Made by a program: the position numbers and the translations under genes
The notes under the pieces: model-generated
Databases searched by the model: none
What the model was told of the DNA's origin: nothing
What the model saw: only the letters and a program-made list of their open reading frames with translations
In this document: one piece after another, positions 56,566 to 64,000 of the stretch
How the letters are laid out: every line of letters begins with the position of its first letter
Numbering within the stretch: position 1 is the first letter of the stretch
Source of the DNA: Elusimicrobiota bacterium
GTDB lineage: Bacteria; Elusimicrobiota; Endomicrobiia; Endomicrobiales; Endomicrobiaceae
Assembly (NCBI GenBank): GCA_017525905.1
Contig: JAFXSD010000024.1
Coordinates: 185,225 to 249,224 of the forward strand
Length of the DNA: 64,000 bases
Reading direction: 5' to 3'

Positions 56566-58083
56566 ATGAAGAAATTTATAAGTTTTATTATTACTGCGGT
56601 TTTTTTATTTTGTGCCGTTTATATTTCGGCTGATGTTATTAACGAAAATGAAAAAAATGCTAATGCTCAGTATGAAATAGGAATGAAATATTTTAATGGC
56701 GACGGAGTAGGTCAAAATTATGTTAAAGCTTTTGAGTGGTTTAAAAAAGCAGCTCTTCAGGGCCATGCCAGAGCTCAATATGAGTTGGCAGGTTTATGTG
56801 CAAGCGGTTCCGGAGATGTTCATCAAACGGACAAAGAAGCTTTTAAATGGTATCAAAAAGCATCCGATCAGGGAGTAGGTGAAGCAAAATATTATTTGGG
56901 TGAAATGCATGAAAATGCGAGAGCAACAGTAAAAAATGATGAAAAAGCTTTAAAATATTACGAAGAATCCGCGGCATACGGATATTATGAAGCACAATAT
57001 TATCTTGGAGATCTTTATTATAACGGCAGGTTAGTTGAAAAAAATTACAAAAAAGCTTTTCAGTGGTATCAAAAAGCTGCGGAGCAGGGTGATAAAAGAG
57101 CACAATTTTGTTTAGCGGAAATGTATCAAAACGGAAAAGGAACAAAAAAGGATGAAGAAAAAGCTCTTTACTATTATAAAGAATCGGCAAATCAGGGATA
57201 CGCAAAGGCTCAAAACGAATTAGGCAATTATTATTACGACAGAAGAAATTATAAAGCAGCTTTGAAGTGGTATGATGAAGCTGCAAATCAAGGAAATGCC
57301 GATGCGGAATATTCATTAGGTATGATATATTACACCGGGGAAACCGGTAAAATGGATCGGGTGGCATCCTTGGAATATTTTAGAAGGGCAATGGTTAACG
57401 GAAACATAGATGCGCTTTATATGTTGGGTGATATGTATTATAACGGCTACGAAGTTGAAAAAGATTGTAAAGAAGCCATGGATTATTATAAGGAGTATAA
57501 CAGATTAAAAAACGATTCCGATACACAGTGCATTATAGGTTGTATGTATGCTGAGGGCGAAGGTGTGACGAAAAATGAAAATGAAGCTAAAAAATGGTTG
57601 AAAATGTCGGCTGCTAAAGGAAATAAAAATGCGATAATGAAATTGAAAGAAATGAATGTCGATTTTGTTGCTCCTAAAATAGTCAATACTGTCGATGATT
57701 CAGATATTCGAGACAGATTTGTTGATGACAGTATGAATAATCAAACAGGAAACAAACCTGAAGCCGTCACAGAGGTTAAAGTGTCTTCTCAAACTTTATT
57801 TGCCGTTGTAAATGATAATGCGGATGTTGCCGAAACGAAAGTTAAAGAAGAAATAGAAAATATTGATAAAGAGAAACAAAAAACAAAAGATATGATAAAA
57901 GCAGAAAAAGAAAAAGCTAAAGCCGAAGCTAAGGCGGCAAAAGAAAAAGCCAAGGCTGAAGAAAAAGCAGCAAAAGAAAAGATAAAAGCAGAAAAAGAAA
58001 AAGCTAAAGCTGAAGCTAAGGCGGCAAAAGAAAAAGCTAAAGCCGAAGCAAAAGCAGCAAAAGAAAAAAACAATAACGAATAA
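56566..58083 (+). CDS. Exported Sel1-like repeat protein with charged helical tail
   Basis: A 505-residue protein: a signal peptide (about 1-22), then about nine Sel1-like repeats (about 33-365) with the pattern A-x-Y-x-L-G-x-x-Y-x-x-G and A-x-x-W-Y-x-K-A-A. After a Ser/Thr linker comes a C-terminal tail (about 430-505) of Ala, Lys and Glu only, likely a single charged alpha-helix. The tail DNA holds two tandem 87-base copies. Sel1 proteins are scaffolds for envelope or signalling complexes. Its insertion between DUF58 and the Bat genes is unusual and suggests a partner role in this system. Confidence 0.85.
   Translation: MKKFISFIITAVFLFCAVYISADVINENEKNANAQYEIGMKYFNGDGVGQNYVKAFEWFKKAALQGHARAQYELAGLCASGSGDVHQTDKEAFKWYQKASDQGVGEAKYYLGEMHENARATVKNDEKALKYYEESAAYGYYEAQYYLGDLYYNGRLVEKNYKKAFQWYQKAAEQGDKRAQFCLAEMYQNGKGTKKDEEKALYYYKESANQGYAKAQNELGNYYYDRRNYKAALKWYDEAANQGNADAEYSLGMIYYTGETGKMDRVASLEYFRRAMVNGNIDALYMLGDMYYNGYEVEKDCKEAMDYYKEYNRLKNDSDTQCIIGCMYAEGEGVTKNENEAKKWLKMSAAKGNKNAIMKLKEMNVDFVAPKIVNTVDDSDIRDRFVDDSMNNQTGNKPEAVTEVKVSSQTLFAVVNDNADVAETKVKEEIENIDKEKQKTKDMIKAEKEKAKAEAKAAKEKAKAEEKAAKEKIKAEKEKAKAEAKAAKEKAKAEAKAAKEKNNNE
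57894..58067 (+). repeat. Two tandem 87-bp copies encoding the Ala/Lys/Glu helix
   Basis: The unit begins GATAAAAGCAGAAAAAGAAA and recurs at 57981 with a few third-position changes. It encodes 29 residues (KAEKEKAKAEAKAAKEKAKA type). In-frame duplication kept the helix repeat intact. Confidence 0.8.
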
Positions 58084-58110
58084 AAATATTTTGTTTTTAT
58101 AAATAATCAA

Positions 58111-58989
58111 ATGTGTTTTGCCAGGAAAACAGTAACTGTAGTATTATTATTTATAATATCGGTTGTTAATATATGTGCTTTTGAACAAACTTTATCACCA
58201 CAGGACAATATCACCGTTGGTGACAAAGTTGTTCTTAATATAAAGGCCGAAGGATTGACAATTGATTCCTTGGATAAAGTAAAGTTGTCCGAAGCAAATT
58301 TCGGCGATTTTGAATTGTTAAATGTTAAAGCTGCACAAGACAACAGTGTAGACTTTATTTTAGCTGCATATAAAGCAGGGAAAGTTGAGTTATTATCAGT
58401 AGAAATTCCTTACACGGATACAAATCAAAAAAAATTCGTAAAAACAACCGCTTTACCTATAGAAATAAAATCTGTTTTAGATCCTAATAAGCCCTCTACC
58501 GATATTTATGATATCAGGGAAATTGCAAAGTTCCGTCACGGTTTTTTATGGTATTTTACTTTTATAATAATATTGCTGGTTTTATGTATAATCGGATATT
58601 TTATTTATAAATATATAAAGAAAAAGAATAGAAAACCTACTCAAGAAGAAATAATACAATCAATACCGCCGAAAGAGTATGCTTTAAAACAGTTGGAAGA
58701 ATTGGCTGCTCTTGATTTATCGGGGAAAGGACATATAAAAGAATATTACGATAAACTTTCCGATATTGTAAGATTTTATGTGTCAAGAACTTATTCAGTC
58801 GACGGTATGGAAAAAACAACAACGGAATTATATTCAATGTTGAAAAATAAAATTACTCCGGAACATAACAGAGAGTTAAAAAATTATTTAATAAATTGTG
58901 ACTTTGTTAAGTTTGCAAAACTTATACCTTCAGATGAAGATATAAAAAAAGACTTTGATGTTGCAAAAGATTTTGTGGAAAAATTATGA
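58111..58989 (+). CDS. Membrane protein of the Bat operon (DUF4381-like)
   Basis: A 292-residue protein with a signal sequence (about 1-23) and a periplasmic beta-rich domain (QDNITVGDKVVLNIKAEG, BatD-like in style). One membrane helix lies at about 147-170 and is followed by a cytoplasmic helical domain (PPKEYALKQLEELAALDLSGKGHIKEYYDKLSDIVRFYVSR). That last pattern is also seen in the C-terminus of the BatD-type protein at 61820. Similar proteins sit between DUF58 and BatA in many MoxR operons. It overlaps batA by 4 bases. Confidence 0.8.
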   Translation: MCFARKTVTVVLLFIISVVNICAFEQTLSPQDNITVGDKVVLNIKAEGLTIDSLDKVKLSEANFGDFELLNVKAAQDNSVDFILAAYKAGKVELLSVEIPYTDTNQKKFVKTTALPIEIKSVLDPNKPSTDIYDIREIAKFRHGFLWYFTFIIILLVLCIIGYFIYKYIKKKNRKPTQEEIIQSIPPKEYALKQLEELAALDLSGKGHIKEYYDKLSDIVRFYVSRTYSVDGMEKTTTELYSMLKNKITPEHNRELKNYLINCDFVKFAKLIPSDEDIKKDFDVAKDFVEKL

Positions 58990-59972
58990 GATTTTTATAT
59001 ATCTATTTATTAACTTTAATACCTGTAATTTTAATAATATTTTTTTTAAAAGAGAAATATTATTCTAAGCCTTTGTTAAAGTTTTCTTCGTTATCTTTTT
59101 TCGGAAATAAAAGAAGTTTCAGAACAAGATTATTAATATTTCCGGATATTTTGATACTTTTGGGAATATGTCTTGTTGTAGTTGCACTTGCAAGGCCTCA
59201 AAGCTCTTCTAAATATGAAACTTTTCAAGCAAACGGTATAGATATAATGTTGGTTATGGATACGTCAACAAGTATGGAAGCCGTAGATCCTACTGTTAAT
59301 GTTTCAAGAATACAAAATGCTAAAGAAAGAGCAAAAGAATTTATATTGAAAAGAGTTAACGACAGAATGGGAATAGTTGTTTTTAGTTCACTTGCATTTA
59401 CACAGTGTCCTTTAACTTTAGATAAAGATGCCCTTGTGAATTTTGTTAATTTGATAAATACACAAATAACAAAAGCCGACGGAACCGCAATCGGAGATGC
59501 GCTTGCAACAGCAATTAACAGGTTGTCTAAAGTGGAAAGCAAAAGCAAAATAATCGTTCTGCTCACGGACGGTGCAAATAACAGAGGAGAAATAAGTCCG
59601 ATGACTGCGGCACAACTTGCAAAAGATAATAATATAAAAGTTTATACCGTAGGTATCGGTAGTGAAAAAGATTATTACGAAGTTGAAGATTTGTTTTGGG
59701 GAAAAAGAAAAATTCAAGCACAAGGAAACGATTTGGACGAAAATTTATTGAGAGAAATTGCAGCAAAAACCGACGGTGAATACTTTTCCGCACAAACTTC
59801 AAAAGATTTGTATAAAGCTTTTTCCAGTATAGATAATCTTGAAAAAACTACGGTCGAACATACAAAATCGGTTAATTATAACGAACAATTTATGAAATTT
59901 TTGTTGCCTGCTTTTTGGATTTTAATATTAGGATTCTTATTAAAAATTACAATTTTAAAAAGGTTGCCTTAG
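58986..59972 (+). CDS. batA: BatA-like VWA membrane protein
   Basis: A 328-residue inner-membrane protein: membrane helices at about 1-20 and 52-72, a periplasmic or cytoplasmic VWA domain (about 85-290), and a final helix at about 305-322. MIDAS residues are seen in VMDTSTSMEAVDP near 91 and LLTDGANNRG near 195. Bat proteins were named from Bacteroides, where the operon affects aerotolerance. It overlaps the upstream gene by 4 bases and precedes batB by 3. Confidence 0.93.
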   Translation: MRFLYIYLLTLIPVILIIFFLKEKYYSKPLLKFSSLSFFGNKRSFRTRLLIFPDILILLGICLVVVALARPQSSSKYETFQANGIDIMLVMDTSTSMEAVDPTVNVSRIQNAKERAKEFILKRVNDRMGIVVFSSLAFTQCPLTLDKDALVNFVNLINTQITKADGTAIGDALATAINRLSKVESKSKIIVLLTDGANNRGEISPMTAAQLAKDNNIKVYTVGIGSEKDYYEVEDLFWGKRKIQAQGNDLDENLLREIAAKTDGEYFSAQTSKDLYKAFSSIDNLEKTTVEHTKSVNYNEQFMKFLLPAFWILILGFLLKITILKRLP

Positions 59973-59975
59973 TAA

Positions 59976-60986
59976 ATGTTTGAAAATGTTAACAATTTAT
60001 TACTCTTAATAGTTGTTTTGTTTGTGACTATAGTCTTCCTGTTTTCTTTTAAGTTATCTAAAAAAACGACTAATGAATTTACAAATTCTATTTTATGGAA
60101 CAAGTTATCTACAGCCGATTATTTTAAAAAGTTTATAAAAAATATATTTTTTATTTTAGCTTTATGTTTTGTAGTTCTTGCACTTGCAAGACCTAAATGG
60201 GGATTGAAACAGGTAGAAGCAAAGTCTTTATCGAGTGATATAGTTGTAGCAATTGATGTATCAAAGAGTATGTTGGCTCAGGATTTAAAACCGGATAGAC
60301 TTACTCGTGCAAAAATTGTTTTTAAAGATTTATCTGACAAATTGAAAGGTCAAAGAATAGGATTAATAGCTTTTGCGGGACAAGCTTATTGGCAATGTCC
60401 GTTAACATCCGACATAAAAGCTTTTGAAATGTTTTTATCGTCATTGGATACCGATACGGTTCCTTTTTACGGAACAAATATTTCAGCGCCTATAGATTTG
60501 GCTTGTGAAAGTTTAAAAAATATTCCGTCTGCCGCAAAAGCTCTTGTTATTATTACCGATGGTGAAAGTTTTGACGGTGATTTAGACAAATCTTTAAATC
60601 TTGCAAAAGAAAGTCAAACTAAAATATTTTGTATCGGTATAGGAACGGAAAAGGGAGAACCTATTCCGACTTATGAAAACGGGCAGTTTAAAGAATATTT
60701 AAAAGATGAAAAAGGTAAAACGGTTGTGACAAAATTAGATCCTTCCACATTGGAACAAATTGCACTTGCTTCCGGAGGAAGGTATTATAATATGAACAAA
60801 GATCAATCTCTTAACGGATTGATTTCAAGATTAAACAAACTTGATAAAGTTGAAGGAACGGCAAATATATTCAATAATTTGGAAGACAGATATTATTATT
60901 TTTTAATAGTATCTTTGTTGTTTTTCTTGTTCTATTTACTTATTCCTGTAACAAAACAGCAAAAGGCTGAAAGAACGGAAGATTAG
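59976..60986 (+). CDS. batB: BatB-like VWA membrane protein
   Basis: A 336-residue paralogue of BatA with the same layout: helices at about 7-24 and 52-72, a VWA domain with MIDAS motifs AIDVSKSMLAQDLKPDRL near 92 and IITDGESFDGD near 190, and a C-terminal helix at about 305-325. The gene order BatA then BatB then a TPR protein (BatC) is the standard one. Divergence between BatA and BatB is large, so the duplication is old. Confidence 0.93.
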   Translation: MFENVNNLLLLIVVLFVTIVFLFSFKLSKKTTNEFTNSILWNKLSTADYFKKFIKNIFFILALCFVVLALARPKWGLKQVEAKSLSSDIVVAIDVSKSMLAQDLKPDRLTRAKIVFKDLSDKLKGQRIGLIAFAGQAYWQCPLTSDIKAFEMFLSSLDTDTVPFYGTNISAPIDLACESLKNIPSAAKALVIITDGESFDGDLDKSLNLAKESQTKIFCIGIGTEKGEPIPTYENGQFKEYLKDEKGKTVVTKLDPSTLEQIALASGGRYYNMNKDQSLNGLISRLNKLDKVEGTANIFNNLEDRYYYFLIVSLLFFLFYLLIPVTKQQKAERTED

Positions 60987-61001
60987 AATATTGGAAAGAA
61001 T

Positions 61002-61826
61002 ATGAAAAAAAGTTTAAGTTTAATTTTATTATTTTTATTAATTTCCGTATTTTCTTATGCAAATGAAAATATGGTTAAGGGAAATAAACAATATCAAAAA
61101 AATAATTTTGATAAAGCGATAGAATATTACGAAAAGGCAAAAGAAAGCGACACGAACAATGCATTGATTAATTATAATTTGGCAAATGCTTATTACAGAA
61201 AAGGAGAATATGATAAAGCAATAGAAACTTACAAAGTTGTTTTGAATAATACTCAGGATACGAACTTAAAAAGTGTAACATTATACAATATGGGAAATAC
61301 GGCATACAGAAATCAAGATAGCAAATTAGCATTGGATTACTATAAAGAGTGTTTGAAATTAAACAGTTCCGATATGTATGCAAAACACAATATTGAATTT
61401 TTGCAACAGGAACAACAACAAAACAAAGATAATAAAAACGATAAAAATAATAAGGATAACAAAGATAACAAGAACAATCAACAACAAAACGATCAAAATA
61501 AAGATAATAATGAAAATAAAGACAATAAAGATAAACAAGATCAAAACAAGAATCAAAACCAAGATGATAAAGATAAAAAAGATAACAAGGATAACAAAGA
61601 TAATAAGGATAAAGAGCAACAAGATAATAAAGATAATGATAAAAATAATAATGAACAAAATAAACAGCAAAATAAGGATGATAAACAGGATAATAAAGAT
61701 AAACAAAAACAAAATCCGAATCAACATCTTTTGGATTATTTTGATAAGCAGGATAAACAAAATCATGATAATGCAAAAGATGGTAAAACAATACAAAGGG
61801 TAGGAAGAAGCGGGAAAATATGGTAA
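61002..61826 (+). CDS. batC: BatC-like TPR protein with low-complexity tail
   Basis: A 274-residue protein: signal peptide (about 1-20), three TPR units (about 22-130; INYNLANAYYRKGEYDKAIETYK and LYNMGNTAYRNQDSKLALDYYKE), then about 120 residues made almost only of Asn, Lys, Asp and Gln, and a short GRSGKIW end. The tail resembles the disordered C-termini seen in other BatC proteins, but is unusually monotonous. The 3' end overlaps batD by 7 bases. Confidence 0.88.
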   Translation: MKKSLSLILLFLLISVFSYANENMVKGNKQYQKNNFDKAIEYYEKAKESDTNNALINYNLANAYYRKGEYDKAIETYKVVLNNTQDTNLKSVTLYNMGNTAYRNQDSKLALDYYKECLKLNSSDMYAKHNIEFLQQEQQQNKDNKNDKNNKDNKDNKNNQQQNDQNKDNNENKDNKDKQDQNKNQNQDDKDKKDNKDNKDNKDKEQQDNKDNDKNNNEQNKQQNKDDKQDNKDKQKQNPNQHLLDYFDKQDKQNHDNAKDGKTIQRVGRSGKIW

Positions 61827-63607
61827 AAATTATGAATATAAAAAAAATAATTACAACTTTAATAACTTGTTTTATTTCTGTATATGTGTATTCAAACACG
61901 ATAGAAATGAACTCTTCTGTAAACAAAACTTCCGTAGCACTTAACGAAACTTTACAGCTTACAGTATCAATCAAAGGTGATTCAAAAAATTTGCCGTATT
62001 TTTCTGCACCTACACTGAAAGATTTTAATACTTACGGCTCTTCACAATCTAAAAGTATGTCCATTGTTAACGGACAAATAACAAATACATTAAGTTATAT
62101 ATATACATTAAGTCCCAAGAGAGAAGGAGAATGTGAAATCCCGTCTTTTAAACTTGACTATAACGGGCAAACTTACGAAACAGATCCGATAAAAATAACT
62201 GTGTCACAAGCAAAAACAGTAAGTTCTGTGCCGGTTCAACAAACACAAATTCCGCAACAAAAACAATCTTCTCAAGTTTATAATTTCGATACATCCAAAG
62301 CTGTTTTCGTTGAATCCAAAGTTGATAAAAAAACTGCATATATTAATGAAAAAATAATATATACATTTTCCTTTTATACATCGGTCAATTTGTTATCAAA
62401 TCCTTCGTATCAACCTCCGAGTTTTATAGGCTTTTTTACGGGTAATACAACACAGAATAATTATAGAATACAGATTAACGGAAGAGATTATGTTGTAACC
62501 GAAGTTGCAACTGAATTGTATCCTCAACAGGAAGGAAATATTAAAATAGATAAATCCATGATTGCTGTTTCAATAGAAGATTTTTCTAAAAACTATGATG
62601 ACTTTTTTGCAAGTTTTTTTAGAAGAAGTAAAACGGTTGAACTCGTAACAGATGAAATAAATATAAAAGTTTTAAAAGTTCCTCAAAATATCAGTATGGT
62701 CGGCAACTTTAAAATGATTGCAACGGTTGATAAAAAAGATAAAAAAGAAAATGAACCTTTCGACTTAAAAATAACAATATCCGGTGACGGGAACATTAAA
62801 ACAATACAAGAACCTGAACTTGTTTTGTCCGATAATTTAAAACAATATGAAACATCGGAAAAAATAATAAAACAAGGAGATAAAGAAACAGGAAAAGAAT
62901 TCACTACTTTAATAATGCCTTTAAGTGCAGGAGAAGGTGAAATAAAAATTTTATCTAAAAAATATTTTGATATGCAGACAAAACAAATAAAAAGTTTGCC
63001 TGCAAAAGATATAAAAGTTAATGTGTCGGAAGATTTATTTGCAAAAAAAAGTTCTGATACCGCAACTGATAATGCAGTAAGGAATAAGGATATTTATGAC
63101 TATAAAGAAAATAATCAAATACAACCTAATATAGATCTTTCTTTTCTTGTTAAAGCATACAATTTTATTAAAAAACCTGTATTGTGGATTATATTAGGGG
63201 GATTGCTATTGCTTTATATCTTAGTAAGATTGTTTTTGAAATATATTGAATACATTAACAAAGATCAACAAAAATTAAATAACAAAAAAGCATACAAAAA
63301 ATCAAAAAAATATTTTCAAAAAGCAAAAAAAACAAAAAATGCTTCCGAATTTTACGGATACATGTATAAAGGTTTAATGGAATATTTTGCATCTGTTTTG
63401 GGTCAATCGGCAGAAGGATTAACAGCTTATAAAATAAGAAAAGATTTGGAACAAAGATCGGTTAATCCTGATTTAATAAAACAAATAGAAAATATTATTG
63501 ATGAATGTTCAATAGTATTATATTCTCAGAATACCGGCAATAACGAAAATAATTTAAAAGATTTTTATAATAAGACCTTCGACACACTAAAGCAATTGGA
63601 TATATAG
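61820..63607 (+). CDS. batD: BatD-like protein
   Basis: A 595-residue exported membrane protein. The signal peptide is followed by a beta-rich periplasmic region with the BatD pattern: EMNSSVNKTSVALNETLQLTVSI, FSAPTLKDFNTYGSSQSKSMSIVNGQ, and TLSPKREGECEIPSFKLDYNG near 90. A second BatD module is at about 150-260. One membrane helix lies at about 450-470, then a cytoplasmic helical domain (FYGYMYKGLMEYFASVLGQSAEGLTAYKIRKDLEQR). It ends the Bat operon. The start could also be the ATG at 61832. A batE gene does not follow. Confidence 0.92.
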   Translation: MVKIMNIKKIITTLITCFISVYVYSNTIEMNSSVNKTSVALNETLQLTVSIKGDSKNLPYFSAPTLKDFNTYGSSQSKSMSIVNGQITNTLSYIYTLSPKREGECEIPSFKLDYNGQTYETDPIKITVSQAKTVSSVPVQQTQIPQQKQSSQVYNFDTSKAVFVESKVDKKTAYINEKIIYTFSFYTSVNLLSNPSYQPPSFIGFFTGNTTQNNYRIQINGRDYVVTEVATELYPQQEGNIKIDKSMIAVSIEDFSKNYDDFFASFFRRSKTVELVTDEINIKVLKVPQNISMVGNFKMIATVDKKDKKENEPFDLKITISGDGNIKTIQEPELVLSDNLKQYETSEKIIKQGDKETGKEFTTLIMPLSAGEGEIKILSKKYFDMQTKQIKSLPAKDIKVNVSEDLFAKKSSDTATDNAVRNKDIYDYKENNQIQPNIDLSFLVKAYNFIKKPVLWIILGGLLLLYILVRLFLKYIEYINKDQQKLNNKKAYKKSKKYFQKAKKTKNASEFYGYMYKGLMEYFASVLGQSAEGLTAYKIRKDLEQRSVNPDLIKQIENIIDECSIVLYSQNTGNNENNLKDFYNKTFDTLKQLDI

Positions 63608-63676
63608 ATTTTTATAATTTTTTAAAGCATAATTTTTCACATAAATTTAACATTTTTTTTAATAATTTTTTATACC

Positions 63677-63703
63677 CATACTCTAGTATATAGTATGTAT
63701 AAT
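63677..63703 (+). promoter_or_regulatory. Inverted repeat abutting a TATAAT before the last gene
   Basis: CATACT (63677-63682) and AGTATG (63692-63697) form an inverted repeat with a 9-base spacer. A perfect TATAAT follows directly at 63698-63703, and no good -35 is present. The repeat lies where an activator or repressor would bind. Confidence 0.4.
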
Positions 63704-63744
63704 TATATATAATAACGGTGAAGAGTTTTTTTTGGAGTAAAATT

Positions 63745-63765
63745 TTGAAGAAAAAGGAATTATAA
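63745..63765 (+). other. Possible 6-residue leader ORF coupled to the last gene
   Basis: GGAG at 63734-63737 is followed after 7 bases by TTG and five more sense codons (reading KKKEL after the initiator), with TAA at 63763-63765 sharing its last A with the ATG of the next gene. This could couple translation, or be chance. Confidence 0.2.
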
Positions 63766-64000
63766 TGCGATTAAAAAATAATCACTTGGTAATATTTAAC
63801 AAAGCTATAAGTATAATTGTGGCTTTGTTTTTTGTTTTAAACATGATAAGTTTACCGGCATATGCAAAGAATGAAAGGAGAGCCAAAGATAACAAAGAGA
63901 AGAACGAACAGGTAATGGAAACAGGGAAGACAGACACGAGTGAGGTGGGATTGGTAAGTGCGCAGGAAGCGATGAAGACCGGGAGCGGAGAGGGAGTAGG
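63765..64000 (+). CDS. Exported protein, 5' end only, with abrupt composition change
   Basis: The frame is open from the ATG to the window edge (78 codons). The ATG has AAGGA 6 bases upstream. Residues 1-34 form a long signal peptide or anchor: basic start, hydrophobic stretch (ISIIVALFFVLNMISL), cleavage likely after PAYA. Up to there codon use is AT-rich like the neighbours. After it the sequence switches to GAG, AAG, GGG, GCG and GTG codons; of the last 100 bases 55 are G or C, against about 30% in the rest of the window. The visible mature part is charged and low in hydrophobics. No family can be named from this fragment. Confidence 0.75.
   Translation, partial: MRLKNNHLVIFNKAISIIVALFFVLNMISLPAYAKNERRAKDNKEKNEQVMETGKTDTSEVGLVSAQEAMKTGSGEGV

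Noticed and set aside
57789..58110. Two minus-strand frames of Ala/Phe/Ser or Phe/Cys-rich sequence opposite the Sel1 gene tail
   Set aside because: They are the antisense of the Ala/Lys/Glu tandem repeat.
61378..61803. 141-codon plus-strand frame overlapping batC in another frame
   Set aside because: Same cause: composed almost wholly of Ile, Lys, Asn and Thr from the AT-rich repeat.
61168..61974. 268-codon open frame on the minus strand opposite batC
   Set aside because: It exists only because of the low-complexity repeat in batC; its translation is Tyr/Phe/Ile-rich with no domain and no ribosome site.

Overview
The window (about 30% G+C by eye) comes from a diderm, LPS-making bacterium. 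It carries lpxD, an lpxC-fabZ fusion, lpxA and lpxI, a BamA homologue, a Tat system and a division/cell-wall cluster whose MurE has the DNPR motif of meso-diaminopimelate-adding enzymes. SpoVG, a Thermotoga-like long NIF3 protein, a PSP1-domain protein, a GH57 enzyme, a MoxR-Bat operon and the very low G+C fit an Elusimicrobiota (Endomicrobia-like) genome best. That assignment is an inference from gene content; an unusual member of the Bacteroidota/Fibrobacterota side is the main alternative, because the window also holds a giant SprA-like protein, Bat genes and the LpxC-FabZ fusion.

Layout. 1-1333: 3' part of an AT-rich FRG-domain gene, a tiny ORF and a repeat- and hairpin-rich gap. 1334-11200: dnaJ, a TPR protein, ispE, spoVG, tRNA-Gln, a HIT protein, then rpsU, a NIF3 gene, dnaG and rpoD (macromolecular-synthesis operon), closed by a strong terminator. 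11341-18380: outer-membrane block with bamA (large coiled-coil insertion), lpxD, lpxC/fabZ, lpxA, lpxI. 18610-26871: small secreted protein, peptide-binding lipoprotein, 1850-residue SprA-like protein, comF. 26824-39320 (minus): zinc-ribbon protein, RNase P RNA, rsmH, ftsL, ftsI, murE, murF, mraY, murD, ftsW, murG, surE, apparently from one good sigma-70 promoter near 39351-39379. 39451-54585: tmk, holB, PSP1 protein, psd, pssA, leuA, leuC, tatA, tatC, rsmD, a PD-(D/E)XK nuclease-like protein, a secreted coiled-coil protein, argB, a PHP phosphoesterase, a TPR membrane protein, a GH57 enzyme, a DUF1805 protein. 54620-63607: moxR, DUF58, a Sel1-repeat protein, a membrane protein, batA, batB, batC, batD. 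63765-64000: 5' end of an exported protein whose base composition jumps abruptly.

Most of the window is ordinary housekeeping. The parts that merit a second look are: a family of intergenic elements in which a 3-base-loop palindrome has a stop codon in or beside its loop and is followed by purine-rich repeats (41050-41110, 42617-42781); a roughly 260-residue coiled-coil insertion inside one POTRA domain of BamA; the SprA-like giant barrel without visible type IX partners; the repeats upstream of dnaJ; and the composition break at the right edge. I saw no CRISPR array, insertion sequence or prophage.
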